DNA from: Brevundimonas sp. SL130
GTDB taxonomy: Bacteria > Pseudomonadota > Alphaproteobacteria > Caulobacterales > Caulobacteraceae
Direction of reading: 5' to 3'
Length of the DNA stretch: 64,000 bases
Assembly (NCBI RefSeq): GCF_026625805.1
Contig: NZ_CP113064.1
Span: 124,001-188,000, forward strand
This document shows positions 7,891-19,606 of the stretch, one piece after another (the first letter of the stretch is position 1; every line of letters begins with the position of its first letter). The translations under genes and the position numbers were made by a program. Under the pieces are notes generated by a model that saw only the letters and a list, made by a program, of their open reading frames with translations, ran no database searches and was not told the DNA's origin.

Positions 7891-8369
7891 TGCGCGGTGC
7901 AGCGGTTTTCGTGGTGCTGGGCGCGCTGGCGGTCTCCGCCTGCGGCTTCACCCCCATGTACGCCGAACCGGGCGTGGGCTCGCCCCTGCGTCGGATCGCC
8001 GTCTCGGCCCAGGACGACCGGCTGGGCTATCGGCTGCGCGAGCAGCTGGAGGACGCCCTGGGCTGGGACCGGTCCGCTGCGCCCCTGTATCGCCTGACCG
8101 CCCAGGTGGAACAGGAACGGCGCTCGCTGGGGCGGCGGATCGACGACACCGCCACCCGTTATGAGCTGACCGTCAAGGCGCGCTGGACCCTGACGCCCGC
8201 CGACGGCGGGGCGCCCGTCACCGGCGAGGAAACCGTCACCACCACCTATGCCGCCGCCGATCAGCCCTATGCCGCCATCGCCGCCCAGCAGGACGGCGAG
8301 GAGCGTGCGGCGTCGGAGCTGGCGCGCCGAATCCGGCTGGACCTGATGCAGGCGCTGTCGAACCGGTGA
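7890..8369 (+). CDS. lptE: LPS-assembly lipoprotein LptE
   Basis: A 159-residue lipoprotein with signal peptide and lipobox SAC-G (Cys ~18). The start of the mature protein, CGFTPMYA, is the hallmark of LptE, which plugs the LptD barrel and helps insert lipopolysaccharide into the outer membrane. The second half has the expected helix-strand pattern ending in RIRLDLMQALSNR. It begins on the last A of the leuS stop codon and its own stop overlaps the holA start, the conserved leuS-lptE-holA order. Regulation is probably shared along the operon. lptD lies elsewhere. Confidence 0.95.
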   Translation: MRGAAVFVVLGALAVSACGFTPMYAEPGVGSPLRRIAVSAQDDRLGYRLREQLEDALGWDRSAAPLYRLTAQVEQERRSLGRRIDDTATRYELTVKARWTLTPADGGAPVTGEETVTTTYAAADQPYAAIAAQQDGEERAASELARRIRLDLMQALSNR

Positions 8370-9418
8370 TCCTCGCCAAACGCCCAGAGATCGATCGCTT
8401 CCTGAAGGCGCCCGATCCGGCCATCCGGGCGGCTGTGATCCACGGCAAGGACCGTTCGGGCGTCGCCGAGCGGGCCGAGGTTCTGTGCCGTACCGTCACC
8501 CCGGACCTGAACGACCCCTTCAATGTCACGGTCCTGACCGACAGCGACATCGACGGTGACGAGTCCAAGCTGGAAGAGGCCCTAACGGCCATGTCCCTGA
8601 TGGGCGGGCGTCGTCTGGTGCGGATCCGCCTGTCGACGCTGAAGCCCGGCGTGGACAAGGCCGTCGCCGCCGCCGTGAAGATCCACGCCGAGGGCGGCTA
8701 TAATCCCGACGCCATGCTGGTGGTCGAGGCCGACCAGCTGGGCCGCGACTCCGCCCTGCGCAAGACCGCCGAAAAGGAGAACGGGGCCGTCGGCATCGTC
8801 TGCTACGAGGACGAGACCGGCGACGTCGCCCGCATGACGCGCGAGGCCCTGGCCATCGACAAGGTGGGCCTGACCGCCGACGCCCTGGACCGGTTCGTCG
8901 GCCGCCTGCCGCGCGAGCGGGGCCTGATGCGCCAGGAGATCGAGCGTCTGGCCCTGTTCATCGGTCCCGGCTCGGGCCGGACCATCGATGTCGAGGAGTT
9001 GGAGCAGCATCTGGGCGTCGAACCGGACGCCTCATTGTCCGATGCGGCGCTTCAGGCCTTCGGCGCCCGGCCCGGTCCCGCCCAGTCGGGTTTGAGGCGC
9101 GCCTTTGCCGAGGGCGAGTCCTCGGTGCTGGCTGTGCGGTCGGCCGCCCTGCACTTGGGCCGACTGCGCCGGATCAATATCCTGCAAGCCAATGGCGCGG
9201 GGGCCAAGGAGGCGGCCAAGGCGGCCGGGGTCTTCTGGAAACAGGAGGCGGAAATGCTGCGTCAGGCCCGCGCCTGGCGGCTGGAGGCGTTGGACGAGGT
9301 GCTGGACAGCATCAACACCGCCGACATCGCCACCAAGACGACCGGCATGCCGGATCAGCTGATCGCCGAACGCCTGCTGCTGGAGATCGCCGGGCGGGCC
9401 AGACGTCTGGGGCTCTGA
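8366..9418 (+). CDS. holA: DNA polymerase III subunit delta
   Basis: A 350-residue clamp-loader subunit that opens the sliding clamp. It starts with GTG inside the lptE stop (4-bp overlap). The AAA+-like fold is visible as domain I (~1-140, with VIHGKDRSG replacing a true Walker A), domain II with LPRERGLMRQEIERLALF, and the collar domain toward the C-terminus (AAKAAGVFWKQEAEM). The protein is an inactive ATPase in all bacteria, so the missing Walker lysine is normal. It is the last gene of the rightward operon; a CTGAGG/CCTCAG hairpin at 9423-9439 separates it from the convergent ftsK. Confidence 0.95.
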   Translation: MILAKRPEIDRFLKAPDPAIRAAVIHGKDRSGVAERAEVLCRTVTPDLNDPFNVTVLTDSDIDGDESKLEEALTAMSLMGGRRLVRIRLSTLKPGVDKAVAAAVKIHAEGGYNPDAMLVVEADQLGRDSALRKTAEKENGAVGIVCYEDETGDVARMTREALAIDKVGLTADALDRFVGRLPRERGLMRQEIERLALFIGPGSGRTIDVEELEQHLGVEPDASLSDAALQAFGARPGPAQSGLRRAFAEGESSVLAVRSAALHLGRLRRINILQANGAGAKEAAKAAGVFWKQEAEMLRQARAWRLEALDEVLDSINTADIATKTTGMPDQLIAERLLLEIAGRARRLGL

Positions 9419-9435
9419 GGGCCTGAGGACGCGCC

Positions 9436-11847
9436 TCAGACCATCGGCGGCGGACCGGCCAGGACATCGCGCTTGCCGGCGTGGTTGGCGGGGCTGACCA
9501 CGCCTTCCTGCTCCATCCGCTCGATCAGCGAGGCGGCGCGGTTGTAGCCGATCTGTAGCCGGCGCTGGACGTAACTGGTCGAGGCCTTACGGTCGCGGGT
9601 GACCACGGCCACGGCCCGATCGTACAGGTCGTCCCCAGAGCCGCCGCCCCCGTCATCCATCGCCCCGTCGGCGTCGCCGTCCGGTTCGTCGGTGATCAGG
9701 TCCAGATAGTCGGGCTCGGCCTGGGCCTTCAGGTGTTTGCAGACGTCCTCGACTTCCTTGTCGTCCACGAACGGACCGTGCAGGCGCGTGATCCGCCCGC
9801 CGCCGGCCATATAGAGCATGTCGCCCTGGCCCAGCAGCTGCTCGCCGCCCTGTTCGCCCAGGATGGTGCGGCTGTCGATCTTGGACGTGACCTGGAAGGA
9901 GATCCGGGTCGGGAAGTTGGCCTTGATGGTGCCGGTGATGACGTCGACCGACGGGCGTTGCGTCGCCATGATCAGGTGGATGCCGGCGGCGCGGGCCATC
10001 TGGGCCAGACGCTGAACCGCGCCCTCGACGTCCTTGCCGGCGACCAGCATCAGGTCGGCCATCTCGTCCATGACCACGACCAGGAAGGGCAGGGGCTCGG
10101 GCCGGATCTTCTCGGACTCATAGACCGGGCGGCCCTGGTCGTCGAAGCCGGTCTGGACCGTGCGCTCGAAATGCTCGCCCTTCGCTTGGGCTTCGCGGGC
10201 GCGCTCGTTGTAGGAGGCGATGTTGCGCACGCCCAGTTTGGACATGCGGCGATAGCGATCCTCCATCTCGCGCACCGTCCATTTCAGGGCGACGACGGCC
10301 TTCTTCGGATCGGTGACGACGGGCGCCAACAGGTGCGGGATGCCGTCATAGACCGACAGCTCCAGCATCTTGGGGTCGATCATGATGAAGCGGCATTCGG
10401 CCGGGCTGTGGCGATACAGGATCGACAGGATCATGGCGTTGACCCCCACCGACTTGCCCGAGCCGGTCGTGCCCGCGATCAGCAGGTGGGGCATGCGGGC
10501 CAGATCGGCGACATAGGGCTCGCCGCCGATGGTCTCGCCCAGGGCGAGCGGCAGCAGATGGCCCTTCTTGTCATATTCGGCGCTGGACAGCAGGTCGCGC
10601 AGATAGACGGTCTCGCGCTTGGCGTTCGGCAGTTCGATGCCGATGGCGTTGCGACCCTGGACCACCGAGATGCGGCAGGCGCGGGCGGACATGGAGCGGG
10701 CGATGTCGTCGGCCAGGGCGACGACGCGGCCGTGTTTCACGCCGGGGGCGGGCACCAGTTCATACAGGGTGACGACGGGGCCGGGGCGGATCTGGTCGAT
10801 CACGCCGCGCACGCCGAACTCCTGAAGCACGCCTTCCAGCATCTTGGCGTTCTGTTTCAGCGAATCCTCATCCACCGAACCGACCCGCTGGGGCGGCTTG
10901 GTCAGTATGCCCAGCGGCGGCAGGTCGAAGGCGCCTTCGGGACGGTCGAAGACGAAGGCCTGCTGGTCGGCGTCTTCCTTGCGGGGCTTGGGGGCCTTGA
11001 CCGCAGCGACGCGCGGTTCGACCGAACGAGGCGCGGCGCGGGCGGCGGGGGCGGCTTCGTCTTCCCACGGCGGCAGGTCGTCATAGGCCGTCTGGGGACC
11101 ATCGGGGTCCTGATCCGGCGCGAAGGCGGCGTCCATAACGGGCGCGGGCGCGCGAACCTCGGGCTTGGGCTTGGGCGCCGCCTTGGCGCGCGGTTTGCGA
11201 GCAGCCGGCGGGGGCGGCGCGGCGGGAGCGCGCAAGGACCTGCTCCAGTGGAGCGTATCGACGAAGTCCATGGCGCGCAGGCCGATGGCGAAACCGGTCA
11301 GCCATAGGCCGCCCCCCAGGAAGACCACGCCGGCGATGATCCGTCCGCCGGGAATCCTCAGGGCGCCCAGGCCCTGGGCGGTCAGGCCAGTGAAGGCGTC
11401 GCCCCACAGGCCGCCCAGACCGGCGGCCAGGGGCCAGGCGGCGGGCGCAGCCAGGGCGGCGAGGGCGCCGGACAGCAGCAGGGTTCCGGCGGTGGCGGCC
11501 AAGGCCTTGATCGGGCTGGGCTTCAATCTCTGCTGGATGGCGTCGCCGACGGCGCGGGCCAGGCCGAAGGCGACCAGCAGCAGGGCGGCGGGCCAAGCGG
11601 CGAGGCCCAGCGACTGCATGAACAGGTCCGCGAACAGGGCGCCGTTCGCGCCCAACCAGTTGGTGGTCGGCAGGCTGGAGGCGGCGTTCAGACTGGCGTC
11701 CGCCGGGTTCCACGAGACCAGGGCGACCAGCAGAAGGGTCGCCAGCAGGGCCTGAAGCACCCCCCGGAACCGCACGACGAAGGGCGCCTCCCACAGGATG
11801 CGGGCGCTGATCCAGGCCTGACGGCCGACGGCGAGGGCGGTGGACAT
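9436..11847 (-). CDS. ftsK: DNA translocase FtsK
   Basis: An 803-residue membrane-anchored DNA pump. The N-terminal ~200 residues contain four membrane segments that hold it at the division septum. A Pro/Ala/Lys-rich linker (~205-330) is short compared with that of E. coli. The motor domain has the FtsK-alpha/beta folds with Walker [11 protein letters not shown] at ~458-466, Walker [13 protein letters not shown] and [12 protein letters not shown]. The C-terminal gamma winged helix (~735-790, [17 protein letters not shown]) reads polarity sequences and activates XerCD. In Caulobacter it is needed for division and chromosome segregation. A CtrA-like site lies ~60 bp upstream. Confidence 0.98.
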   Translation of the reverse strand: MSTALAVGRQAWISARILWEAPFVVRFRGVLQALLATLLLVALVSWNPADASLNAASSLPTTNWLGANGALFADLFMQSLGLAAWPAALLLVAFGLARAVGDAIQQRLKPSPIKALAATAGTLLLSGALAALAAPAAWPLAAGLGGLWGDAFTGLTAQGLGALRIPGGRIIAGVVFLGGGLWLTGFAIGLRAMDFVDTLHWSRSLRAPAAPPPPAARKPRAKAAPKPKPEVRAPAPVMDAAFAPDQDPDGPQTAYDDLPPWEDEAAPAARAAPRSVEPRVAAVKAPKPRKEDADQQAFVFDRPEGAFDLPPLGILTKPPQRVGSVDEDSLKQNAKMLEGVLQEFGVRGVIDQIRPGPVVTLYELVPAPGVKHGRVVALADDIARSMSARACRISVVQGRNAIGIELPNAKRETVYLRDLLSSAEYDKKGHLLPLALGETIGGEPYVADLARMPHLLIAGTTGSGKSVGVNAMILSILYRHSPAECRFIMIDPKMLELSVYDGIPHLLAPVVTDPKKAVVALKWTVREMEDRYRRMSKLGVRNIASYNERAREAQAKGEHFERTVQTGFDDQGRPVYESEKIRPEPLPFLVVVMDEMADLMLVAGKDVEGAVQRLAQMARAAGIHLIMATQRPSVDVITGTIKANFPTRISFQVTSKIDSRTILGEQGGEQLLGQGDMLYMAGGGRITRLHGPFVDDKEVEDVCKHLKAQAEPDYLDLITDEPDGDADGAMDDGGGGSGDDLYDRAVAVVTRDRKASTSYVQRRLQIGYNRAASLIERMEQEGVVSPANHAGKRDVLAGPPPMV

Positions 11848-11904
11848 GAAAGGCGTGACCTTCCGGGCGGCTGACGTTCGGCAGCTCTTGTCGCATCCTC
11901 AGGG

Positions 11905-11919
11905 TTAAGAGCCTGTTTA
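11905..11919. promoter_or_regulatory. CtrA-box-like sequence upstream of ftsK
   Basis: TTAA-N7-TTTA, one mismatch from the CtrA consensus TTAA-N7-TTAA, centred ~65 bp before the ftsK start and ~70 bp before the divergent hydroxylase gene. In a genome this GC-rich the AT content stands out. Function is speculative. Confidence 0.3.
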
Positions 11920-11983
11920 CCAGCGGCCGCGCGAGACAAACCGCCCACTGGACGTTCGCTGTTCCTGGAGCGAAAAGGCCTGC

Positions 11984-13237
11984 ATGGCCCAAACCGAACC
12001 CTATGACATCATCATCGCCGGCGCGGGCTTAGCCGGGGCGGCCTTCGCCCTGGCGGCGACGCAGGGCGGGCTGAAGGTGGTGCTGGTCGATCCGCAGCCG
12101 TTCAGCGCCCAGTTGGCGCCGACCTTCGACGGCCGTTCGACCGCCGTGGCCTTTTCGACCTTCCGCATGCTGGACGCCCTGGGACTGGGCGAGGCGCTGC
12201 GGCCCCATGCCTGCCGGATGGATCACATCCTGGTGACGGACGGCCGCCGGCCGGGGGCCGCCAGTCGGCCCGCCTCGCCGGCCTTCCTGAGGTTCGACGC
12301 CGACGAGATCGGCGGGCGCAACGGCGGCGAGCCCCTGGGCTATATGGTCGAGAACCGACGCATCCGGGTCGCTCTGGCCGAGGCGGTGACGGCGGCGGGG
12401 ATCGAGGTCCGGGCGCCGGCGTCTGTCGTCTCGGTCGAGACCGACGCGGGTCAGGCGACCGTGACCCTGGCCGACGGCGCGATTCTCAAGGCGCCTCTGG
12501 TCGTCGGCGCCGAGGGTCGGGGATCGACGGTGCGCCGCGCCGCCGGGATCGAAACCGTCGGCTGGGGCTATGGCCAGAGCGGCGTCGTGGCCACGGTCCG
12601 GCTGGGTCTCGACCACGGCAATGTCGCCCACGAATATTTCCTGCCCAGCGGCCCCTTTGCCATCCTGCCCCTGACGGACCAGCGCGCCAGCCTGGTCTGG
12701 ACCGAGACGACGCGCCGGGCCGAGGCCCTGCGAGACGCCTCGGACGCGGCCTTCCAGTCCCATCTGATGCGGCGGTTCGGGGAGTTTCTGGAGGGGGTTT
12801 CGGTCGAGGGCCCACGCTTCGTCTATCCGCTGTCGCTCAGCCTGGCCGAAAAACTGGTCGCGCCGCGCATCGCCCTGATCGGCGACGCCGCCCATGGGGT
12901 GCATCCGGTCGCGGGCCAGGGCCTGAACATGGGGCTGAAGGACGCCGCCGCCCTGGCCGAGGTGCTGGCCGAAGCCGCGCGGCTGGGCGAGGATCTGGGG
13001 GCGGAGACCGTGCTGGAACGCTACGCCCGCTGGCGCCGGTTCGACACCGCAGCCCTGGCGGCCGGCTTCGACGCCTTTGTCCGCCTGTTTTCCAACGACA
13101 TCGCCCCGGTGCGGATCGCCCGCGACCTGGGCATGGCGGCGGTGAACCGGATCGGGCCCTTGCGCCGGGCCTTTATGCAGGAGGCCGGCGGGGCGACCGG
13201 GGATCTGCCGCGGCTGCTGCGCGGCGAGGCGGTCTAG
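11984..13237 (+). CDS. FAD-dependent UbiH/UbiF/Coq6-family hydroxylase
   Basis: A 417-residue flavoprotein monooxygenase. The N-terminal dinucleotide fold IIIAGAGLAGAAFAL binds FAD; GRSTAVAFSTFRML and the DG-like motif VVGAEGRGSTVR follow; the second FAD motif is IALIGDAAHGVHPVAGQGLN. The family adds ring hydroxyl groups during ubiquinone synthesis, and the C-terminal region LFSNDIAPVRIARDLGMA is typical. Which ring position is modified cannot be told here. It is divergent from ftsK and shares the four bases CTAG as stop with the convergent SirB1-like gene. Confidence 0.9.
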   Translation: MAQTEPYDIIIAGAGLAGAAFALAATQGGLKVVLVDPQPFSAQLAPTFDGRSTAVAFSTFRMLDALGLGEALRPHACRMDHILVTDGRRPGAASRPASPAFLRFDADEIGGRNGGEPLGYMVENRRIRVALAEAVTAAGIEVRAPASVVSVETDAGQATVTLADGAILKAPLVVGAEGRGSTVRRAAGIETVGWGYGQSGVVATVRLGLDHGNVAHEYFLPSGPFAILPLTDQRASLVWTETTRRAEALRDASDAAFQSHLMRRFGEFLEGVSVEGPRFVYPLSLSLAEKLVAPRIALIGDAAHGVHPVAGQGLNMGLKDAAALAEVLAEAARLGEDLGAETVLERYARWRRFDTAALAAGFDAFVRLFSNDIAPVRIARDLGMAAVNRIGPLRRAFMQEAGGATGDLPRLLRGEAV

Positions 13238-14049
13238 TTCAGCTGCAACCGCACGCGGTCGAAGGTCGTCGATCGCCGCGCTTCTTCGACACCGTCCAGG
13301 CCGTGGGCGCGGGCCAGGGCTTCTAGCGAGCCGGCTAAAGCCCCTTGTTTCTCGCGCGCGGCGGCGACGTCCAGCCAGGGGCGGTGGTCGTCCGGGTCCA
13401 GCAGGGCGCGGCGCAGGGCCGAGCGTTCGGCGGCGTCATAGTCGCGACTGCGAATGGCGCGGCTGAACAGCAGATTTTGCAACCGGATCAGCGACTGGCG
13501 GTCGGTCACAGGAGCCATCAGCAGGTCCAGCCTGTCCGCGACGTGCGGGGTCAGGCCGGCCCGTAGCGCGCGCCGGGTCAGTTCGCTGGGCAGGACCAGC
13601 CGTCCCTGACTGAAGGGGTCCAGGGCCACTGGCCCCTCGGCCGTCTCGACGCGAACCAGGAAATGGCCCGGAAAATCGACGCCTGCGGCCTTTAAGCCGA
13701 CCGCCCTTGCCGCATGCAGATAAAAGACCGCCAGGGCCGCAGACAGGCCGCGCCGACGCTCCGCCACGTTGATGATGTCGGTGTTGGCGGGATGGTCCGA
13801 GTGCAGCAGGTCGCCGTTCAGCTGCAGATCGGCGGACAGGGTCTCGGACAGGGCCTCGTCGGGGCCTTCGCCCTCCATCCGTTCCTTCAGTCTTTCACAG
13901 GCGCTGCGGGCCAGAGTGCGGACGGGTTCAGGGTCGCGGAACGGATAGTCGTGGATGGCGCAGGCGATCGCCGCCTCCAGCAGGGGGAAGCCGTTGTCGC
14001 CGCCCTCCCCGGCCGACGTCAGGATGGCCTCGGCCTCTTCCCGCGTCAT
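13234..14049 (-). CDS. SirB1-family transglutaminase-like protein
   Basis: A 271-residue protein. Residues ~80-190 carry the SirB1/transglutaminase-like core (NTDIINVAERRRGLSAALAV, then VDFPGHFLVRV and DPFSQGRLV); the position of the usual catalytic Cys (after G in RRGLSAAL) is Ser or Leu, so enzyme activity is doubtful while PGHFLVR and the DPF motif are kept. The C-terminal ~80 residues form TPR-like helices. The cellular role of SirB1 proteins is not settled. It lies 9 bp downstream of yraN and is probably the last gene of the maeB-rsmI-yraN leftward run. Confidence 0.8.
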   Translation of the reverse strand: MTREEAEAILTSAGEGGDNGFPLLEAAIACAIHDYPFRDPEPVRTLARSACERLKERMEGEGPDEALSETLSADLQLNGDLLHSDHPANTDIINVAERRRGLSAALAVFYLHAARAVGLKAAGVDFPGHFLVRVETAEGPVALDPFSQGRLVLPSELTRRALRAGLTPHVADRLDLLMAPVTDRQSLIRLQNLLFSRAIRSRDYDAAERSALRRALLDPDDHRPWLDVAAAREKQGALAGSLEALARAHGLDGVEEARRSTTFDRVRLQLN

Positions 14050-14058
14050 GCGATCCCT

Positions 14059-14478
14059 TCAATCTCCGCGTCGTTGAACGCCGCGAAGATGACGCGGAAA
14101 CCGACCGGGAGCCAGCGCCACCATATCAATTCTTAATTCAAGCGGTTGCAGGGCCGGGCGATTGCGTCGGACGGCCTCGCCCGCCGCGACCAGCCGGTCA
14201 TGCTGGGCGGGCTTCAACGCCAGGACGGCGAGGTCGAGCCTGGTGCGGCGCTTGACCTCCACCACGGCGAGGACGGGGCCGCGCCGGGCCAGCAGGTCGA
14301 TCTCGCCGGAGCGGGTCTTCAGCCGAAATCCGAGCACCTGATAGCCTTTCAGCATCAGCCAGAGCGCGGCGATCCACTCCGCCGCATGACCGGCCTTGAA
14401 GGCGGCGCCGCCCTTGGCCTGGCGCCACGCCGCCTTGGGACGGCGGTTCGGCGCCGGGCGGGGCAGGCGAGGGTTCAC
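14059..14478 (-). CDS. yraN: YraN/UPF0102-family endonuclease-like protein
   Basis: A 139-residue basic protein with the PD-(D/E)XK-type nuclease core of UPF0102: AAEWIAALWLMLKGYQVLG, SGEIDLLARRG and VVEVKRR. The GEID and EVK residues are the putative metal and catalytic set. An N-terminal extension of ~30 Arg/Pro-rich residues is present. The biological substrate is unknown; the family is often next to rsmI, as here, with which it overlaps by 4 bp (ATGA), indicating coupled translation. Confidence 0.93.
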   Translation of the reverse strand: MNPRLPRPAPNRRPKAAWRQAKGGAAFKAGHAAEWIAALWLMLKGYQVLGFRLKTRSGEIDLLARRGPVLAVVEVKRRTRLDLAVLALKPAQHDRLVAAGEAVRRNRPALQPLELRIDMVALAPGRFPRHLRGVQRRGD

Positions 14479-15347
14479 TTGCCCTGAAGCTCCAGGGCGC
14501 GGCGGTAGAGGGTCTTGCGGTTCAGCCCCAGGGCCCGGGCCACTTCCGAGGCGGCCTCGCCGGTCGATAGACGCGTCAAGGCGTCGGTCAGGGCGGCGTC
14601 GGCGTCGGCCTGGGTCGCTTCTTCGGCCTCGCCGGGGCCGATGACCACGACGATCTCGCCCTTGGGCCCGTCAAGGCGGGGATCGACCGCCAGTTCGTCC
14701 AGCGATCCCCGCACGCATTCCTCGTACAGCTTGGTCAGTTCGCGCGCCACGGCGGCCGGACGAGGACCCAGGACAGCGGCCATGTCGGTCAGACTGTCTC
14801 GCAGGCGCGGCCCGCTTTCGAAGAAGACCAGGGTCTGGCGCTGGCCTTTCAGCCCCTCCAGGGCGGCGGTCCGGCCGGCGGTCTTGTGCGGCAGGAAACC
14901 GGCGAACAGGACGCGGTCGGCGGGCAGGCCGGCGATGCACAGGGCGGCGAGCAGGCTGGACGGGCCGGGGATCGGGTGGACCGGCAGACCCTCGGCGATC
15001 ACCGCGCGGGCGACGACGAAACCGGGGTCGGAGACCAGGGGGGTGCCGGCGTCGGAGACCAGGGCCACCACCTCGCCGCTTCTGAGACGCTCGATCGCCT
15101 GTTCGGCGGCGCGGCCCGACGCGTGATCATCGCAGCGTTCCAGCTTCGCCTTCAGTCCATAGGCGGTCAGGAGCTTGGCGGTGACGCGCGTGTCCTCGGC
15201 CAGGACCAGGTCGGCGGCGGCCAGGACGTCCAGGGCCCTGAGCGTCATGTCGCGCAGGTTCCCGATCGGCGTCGCCACCAGATAGAGACCCGGTTCCACC
15301 CGCCGGGGCGGGGGGGCGGTGGGCGGGAAGGGGCCGGGTTCGCTCAT
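14475..15347 (-). CDS. rsmI: 16S rRNA (cytidine-1402-2'-O)-methyltransferase RsmI
   Basis: A 290-residue tetrapyrrole-methylase-fold enzyme that methylates the ribose of C1402 in the decoding centre. Signatures: GLYLVATPIGNLRDMTLRAL, AEDTRVTAKLL, VALVSDAGTPLVSDPG and PIPGPSSLLAALCIAGLP. The C-terminal tail RALGLNRKTLYRRALELQG resembles a helix-turn-helix and is common in alphaproteobacterial RsmI. It is 2 bp downstream of maeB and overlaps yraN by 4 bp. An N-terminal Pro-rich leader of ~15 residues precedes the fold. Confidence 0.96.
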   Translation of the reverse strand: MSEPGPFPPTAPPPRRVEPGLYLVATPIGNLRDMTLRALDVLAAADLVLAEDTRVTAKLLTAYGLKAKLERCDDHASGRAAEQAIERLRSGEVVALVSDAGTPLVSDPGFVVARAVIAEGLPVHPIPGPSSLLAALCIAGLPADRVLFAGFLPHKTAGRTAALEGLKGQRQTLVFFESGPRLRDSLTDMAAVLGPRPAAVARELTKLYEECVRGSLDELAVDPRLDGPKGEIVVVIGPGEAEEATQADADAALTDALTRLSTGEAASEVARALGLNRKTLYRRALELQGK

Positions 15348-15349
15348 GA

Positions 15350-17707
<2,358 letters not shown>

Positions 17708-17849
17708 GGGGCGTCCAGGGCGTCGGCGGGGCTGTAACCGTTCGTGTCCTAGAGTGTGGGAAGGGCCGCGCCAAGCCTTGACGCCCCGGAAGGTTCACAG
17801 ACTAGGGCGCAAGTTTCCGTTCGCGTCAGCGTCAACCCGAAGGGAGGCT

Positions 17850-18680
17850 TCAAAACACGAGGGCGCCGGTGCGCTCGATTTCGACGGGGCCGGTCATCAG
17901 GACGTGATCCGTCGCCGGGTCCCAGTCGATCACCAGTTCGCCGCCGTCGACGACCACCGTGGCCTTGCGATCGGTCAGGCCGCGACGGGCCGCCGCCACC
18001 TGGGCCGCGCAGGCGCCTGTGCCGCAGGCCTTTGTCAGGCCGGCGCCCCGTTCCCAGACGCGCAGACGGATATGGCTGCGGTCCAGCACATTGGCGAAGC
18101 CGACATTGACCCCTTGCGGGAACAGCGGGTGATGTTCGACCAGGGAGCCGGAGCCGGTGACGAAGCCGTCGTCCTGGCGGTCGGTGAAGAAGACCACGTG
18201 CGGATTGCCCATGGAGACAGCGCCGGGCGTGTGCAACAGGGGGGCGTCGATGGGCCCGACCTGAAGCTCGATCCCACGGGTGTCCATCTCCTCGGCCAGG
18301 GGCACCTGGGTCCAGTCCAGCCGAGGCTTGCCCATATCGACCGTCACCTGGCGGTCGCCGGCGCGCACGGCGGTGGTCGGGCCGCCGGCGGTGTCGATGA
18401 CGACCCGGTCCGAGCCCTTAGCCTCCATCAACAGCCAACCCAAGCAGCGCAGGGCGTTGCCGCAGGTCTCGACCATGGAGCCGTCGGCGTTCCACACCCG
18501 CATGAAGGCGTCGGCCGTGTCTGACGGCTCCATGGCGATCAGCTGGTCGAACCCCTCGCCCGAGCCACGGTCGGCGAGCGCGCGGATCTGGTCCTCGGTC
18601 GGACGAAACGGCGTTTCCAGCGCGTCGATGACGATGAAGTCATTGCCGGCGCCGTTCATCTTGACGAAAGGACGGGTCAT
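17850..18680 (-). CDS. dapF: Diaminopimelate epimerase
   Basis: A 276-residue enzyme making meso-diaminopimelate for lysine and peptidoglycan. The catalytic pair is C73 (ETCGNALRCLG) and C219 (TKACGTGACAA), and the N-terminus MTRPFVKMNGAGNDFIVID is canonical. The ATG at 18680 is chosen over an upstream ATG at 18746 because the conserved protein begins there and the longer form would overlap the divergent channel gene. The 40-bp gap to that gene must hold both promoters. Confidence 0.97.
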   Translation of the reverse strand: MTRPFVKMNGAGNDFIVIDALETPFRPTEDQIRALADRGSGEGFDQLIAMEPSDTADAFMRVWNADGSMVETCGNALRCLGWLLMEAKGSDRVVIDTAGGPTTAVRAGDRQVTVDMGKPRLDWTQVPLAEEMDTRGIELQVGPIDAPLLHTPGAVSMGNPHVVFFTDRQDDGFVTGSGSLVEHHPLFPQGVNVGFANVLDRSHIRLRVWERGAGLTKACGTGACAAQVAAARRGLTDRKATVVVDGGELVIDWDPATDHVLMTGPVEIERTGALVF

Positions 18681-18720
18681 GCAGGCCATATAGGCTGATC
18701 CCCGCCGTCCGGAAACCACT

Positions 18721-19515
18721 GTGTCCCAGAGCGAAACCGACCCCAAGGACGACGGCCTGCGGCTGCGCGCGCGGCTGCGCTATCTGTATCACGGCGGCCA
18801 GCCTGCGGCGGTGAAGTTCCGGCTGACGGTCATCGTCATCGACTTCGCCATCATCGCCTTCTTCCTGGCGGCGCCGATCCTGAAGAACATGGGCTGGGCC
18901 TTCTATGTGCTCGACTATCTGATCGCCGCCCTGCTGGCGCTGGACCTGGCGGCGCGGGCCTACGCCTATTCCGACATCAAGGACTGGCTGAAGCGGCCGA
19001 TCGTCTGGCTGGACCTGTTCATCCTGGCCACCCTGCTGTTCCCGGCCTGGCTGTTCAATCTGGGCTTCCTGCGGATGTTGCGCCTATGGACCCTGCTGAA
19101 CTCGGACTTCTTCTGGCGTACGGTGGGCCGTCGCTTCGACGACACCCGGGTTGAGGCGATCGTGCGGGCGCTTTCGGGCCTCGTGACCTTCGTCTTCGTC
19201 GTGACCGGCTTCGTCTACGCGACCTTCCGGGGGCATGACGGCATCAACGGCTATGTCGACGCCCTGTATTTCACCGTGGCGACCCTGACGACGACCGGTT
19301 TTGGCGACGTCACCCTGCCGGGGGCGACGGGAAGGCTGCTGTCCATCGCCATCATGCTGGTCGGGATCACCCTGTTCCTGCGTCTGGCCCAGGCCCTGAT
19401 CAAGCCGCACAAGGTTCGCTTTCCCTGCGACCGCTGCGGGCTTCAGACGCATGATCCCGACGCCGTCCACTGCAAGGCCTGTGGGAACCTGCTCTGCATC
19501 CCCGACGAGGACTGA
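18721..19515 (+). CDS. Potassium-channel-like ion transporter with C-terminal zinc ribbon
   Basis: A 264-residue six-segment channel subunit starting at GTG. S1-S4 lie at ~34-125, with a weakly charged S4-like segment (LGFLRMLRLWTLL, two Arg). S5 is ~150-168, a pore helix and the filter TTTGFGD at 190-196 follow, then S6 ~205-228. The filter resembles the K+ signature TVGYGD but has Thr-Gly-Phe. After S6 there is a four-cysteine zinc ribbon, C236-C239 and C251-C254, at the place where other channels carry RCK domains. The protein is likely a homotetramer; gating input is unknown. Confidence 0.85.
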   Translation: MSQSETDPKDDGLRLRARLRYLYHGGQPAAVKFRLTVIVIDFAIIAFFLAAPILKNMGWAFYVLDYLIAALLALDLAARAYAYSDIKDWLKRPIVWLDLFILATLLFPAWLFNLGFLRMLRLWTLLNSDFFWRTVGRRFDDTRVEAIVRALSGLVTFVFVVTGFVYATFRGHDGINGYVDALYFTVATLTTTGFGDVTLPGATGRLLSIAIMLVGITLFLRLAQALIKPHKVRFPCDRCGLQTHDPDAVHCKACGNLLCIPDED

Positions 19516-19606
19516 GCGGAGATGACAAAACCGTAAGGGTCTGTCGGCTCGCCTTGCCGCAGGGCCGCCCGTCGTTAAGGTGCCCGCCTTCACTCGGGGA
19601 CTGTCC

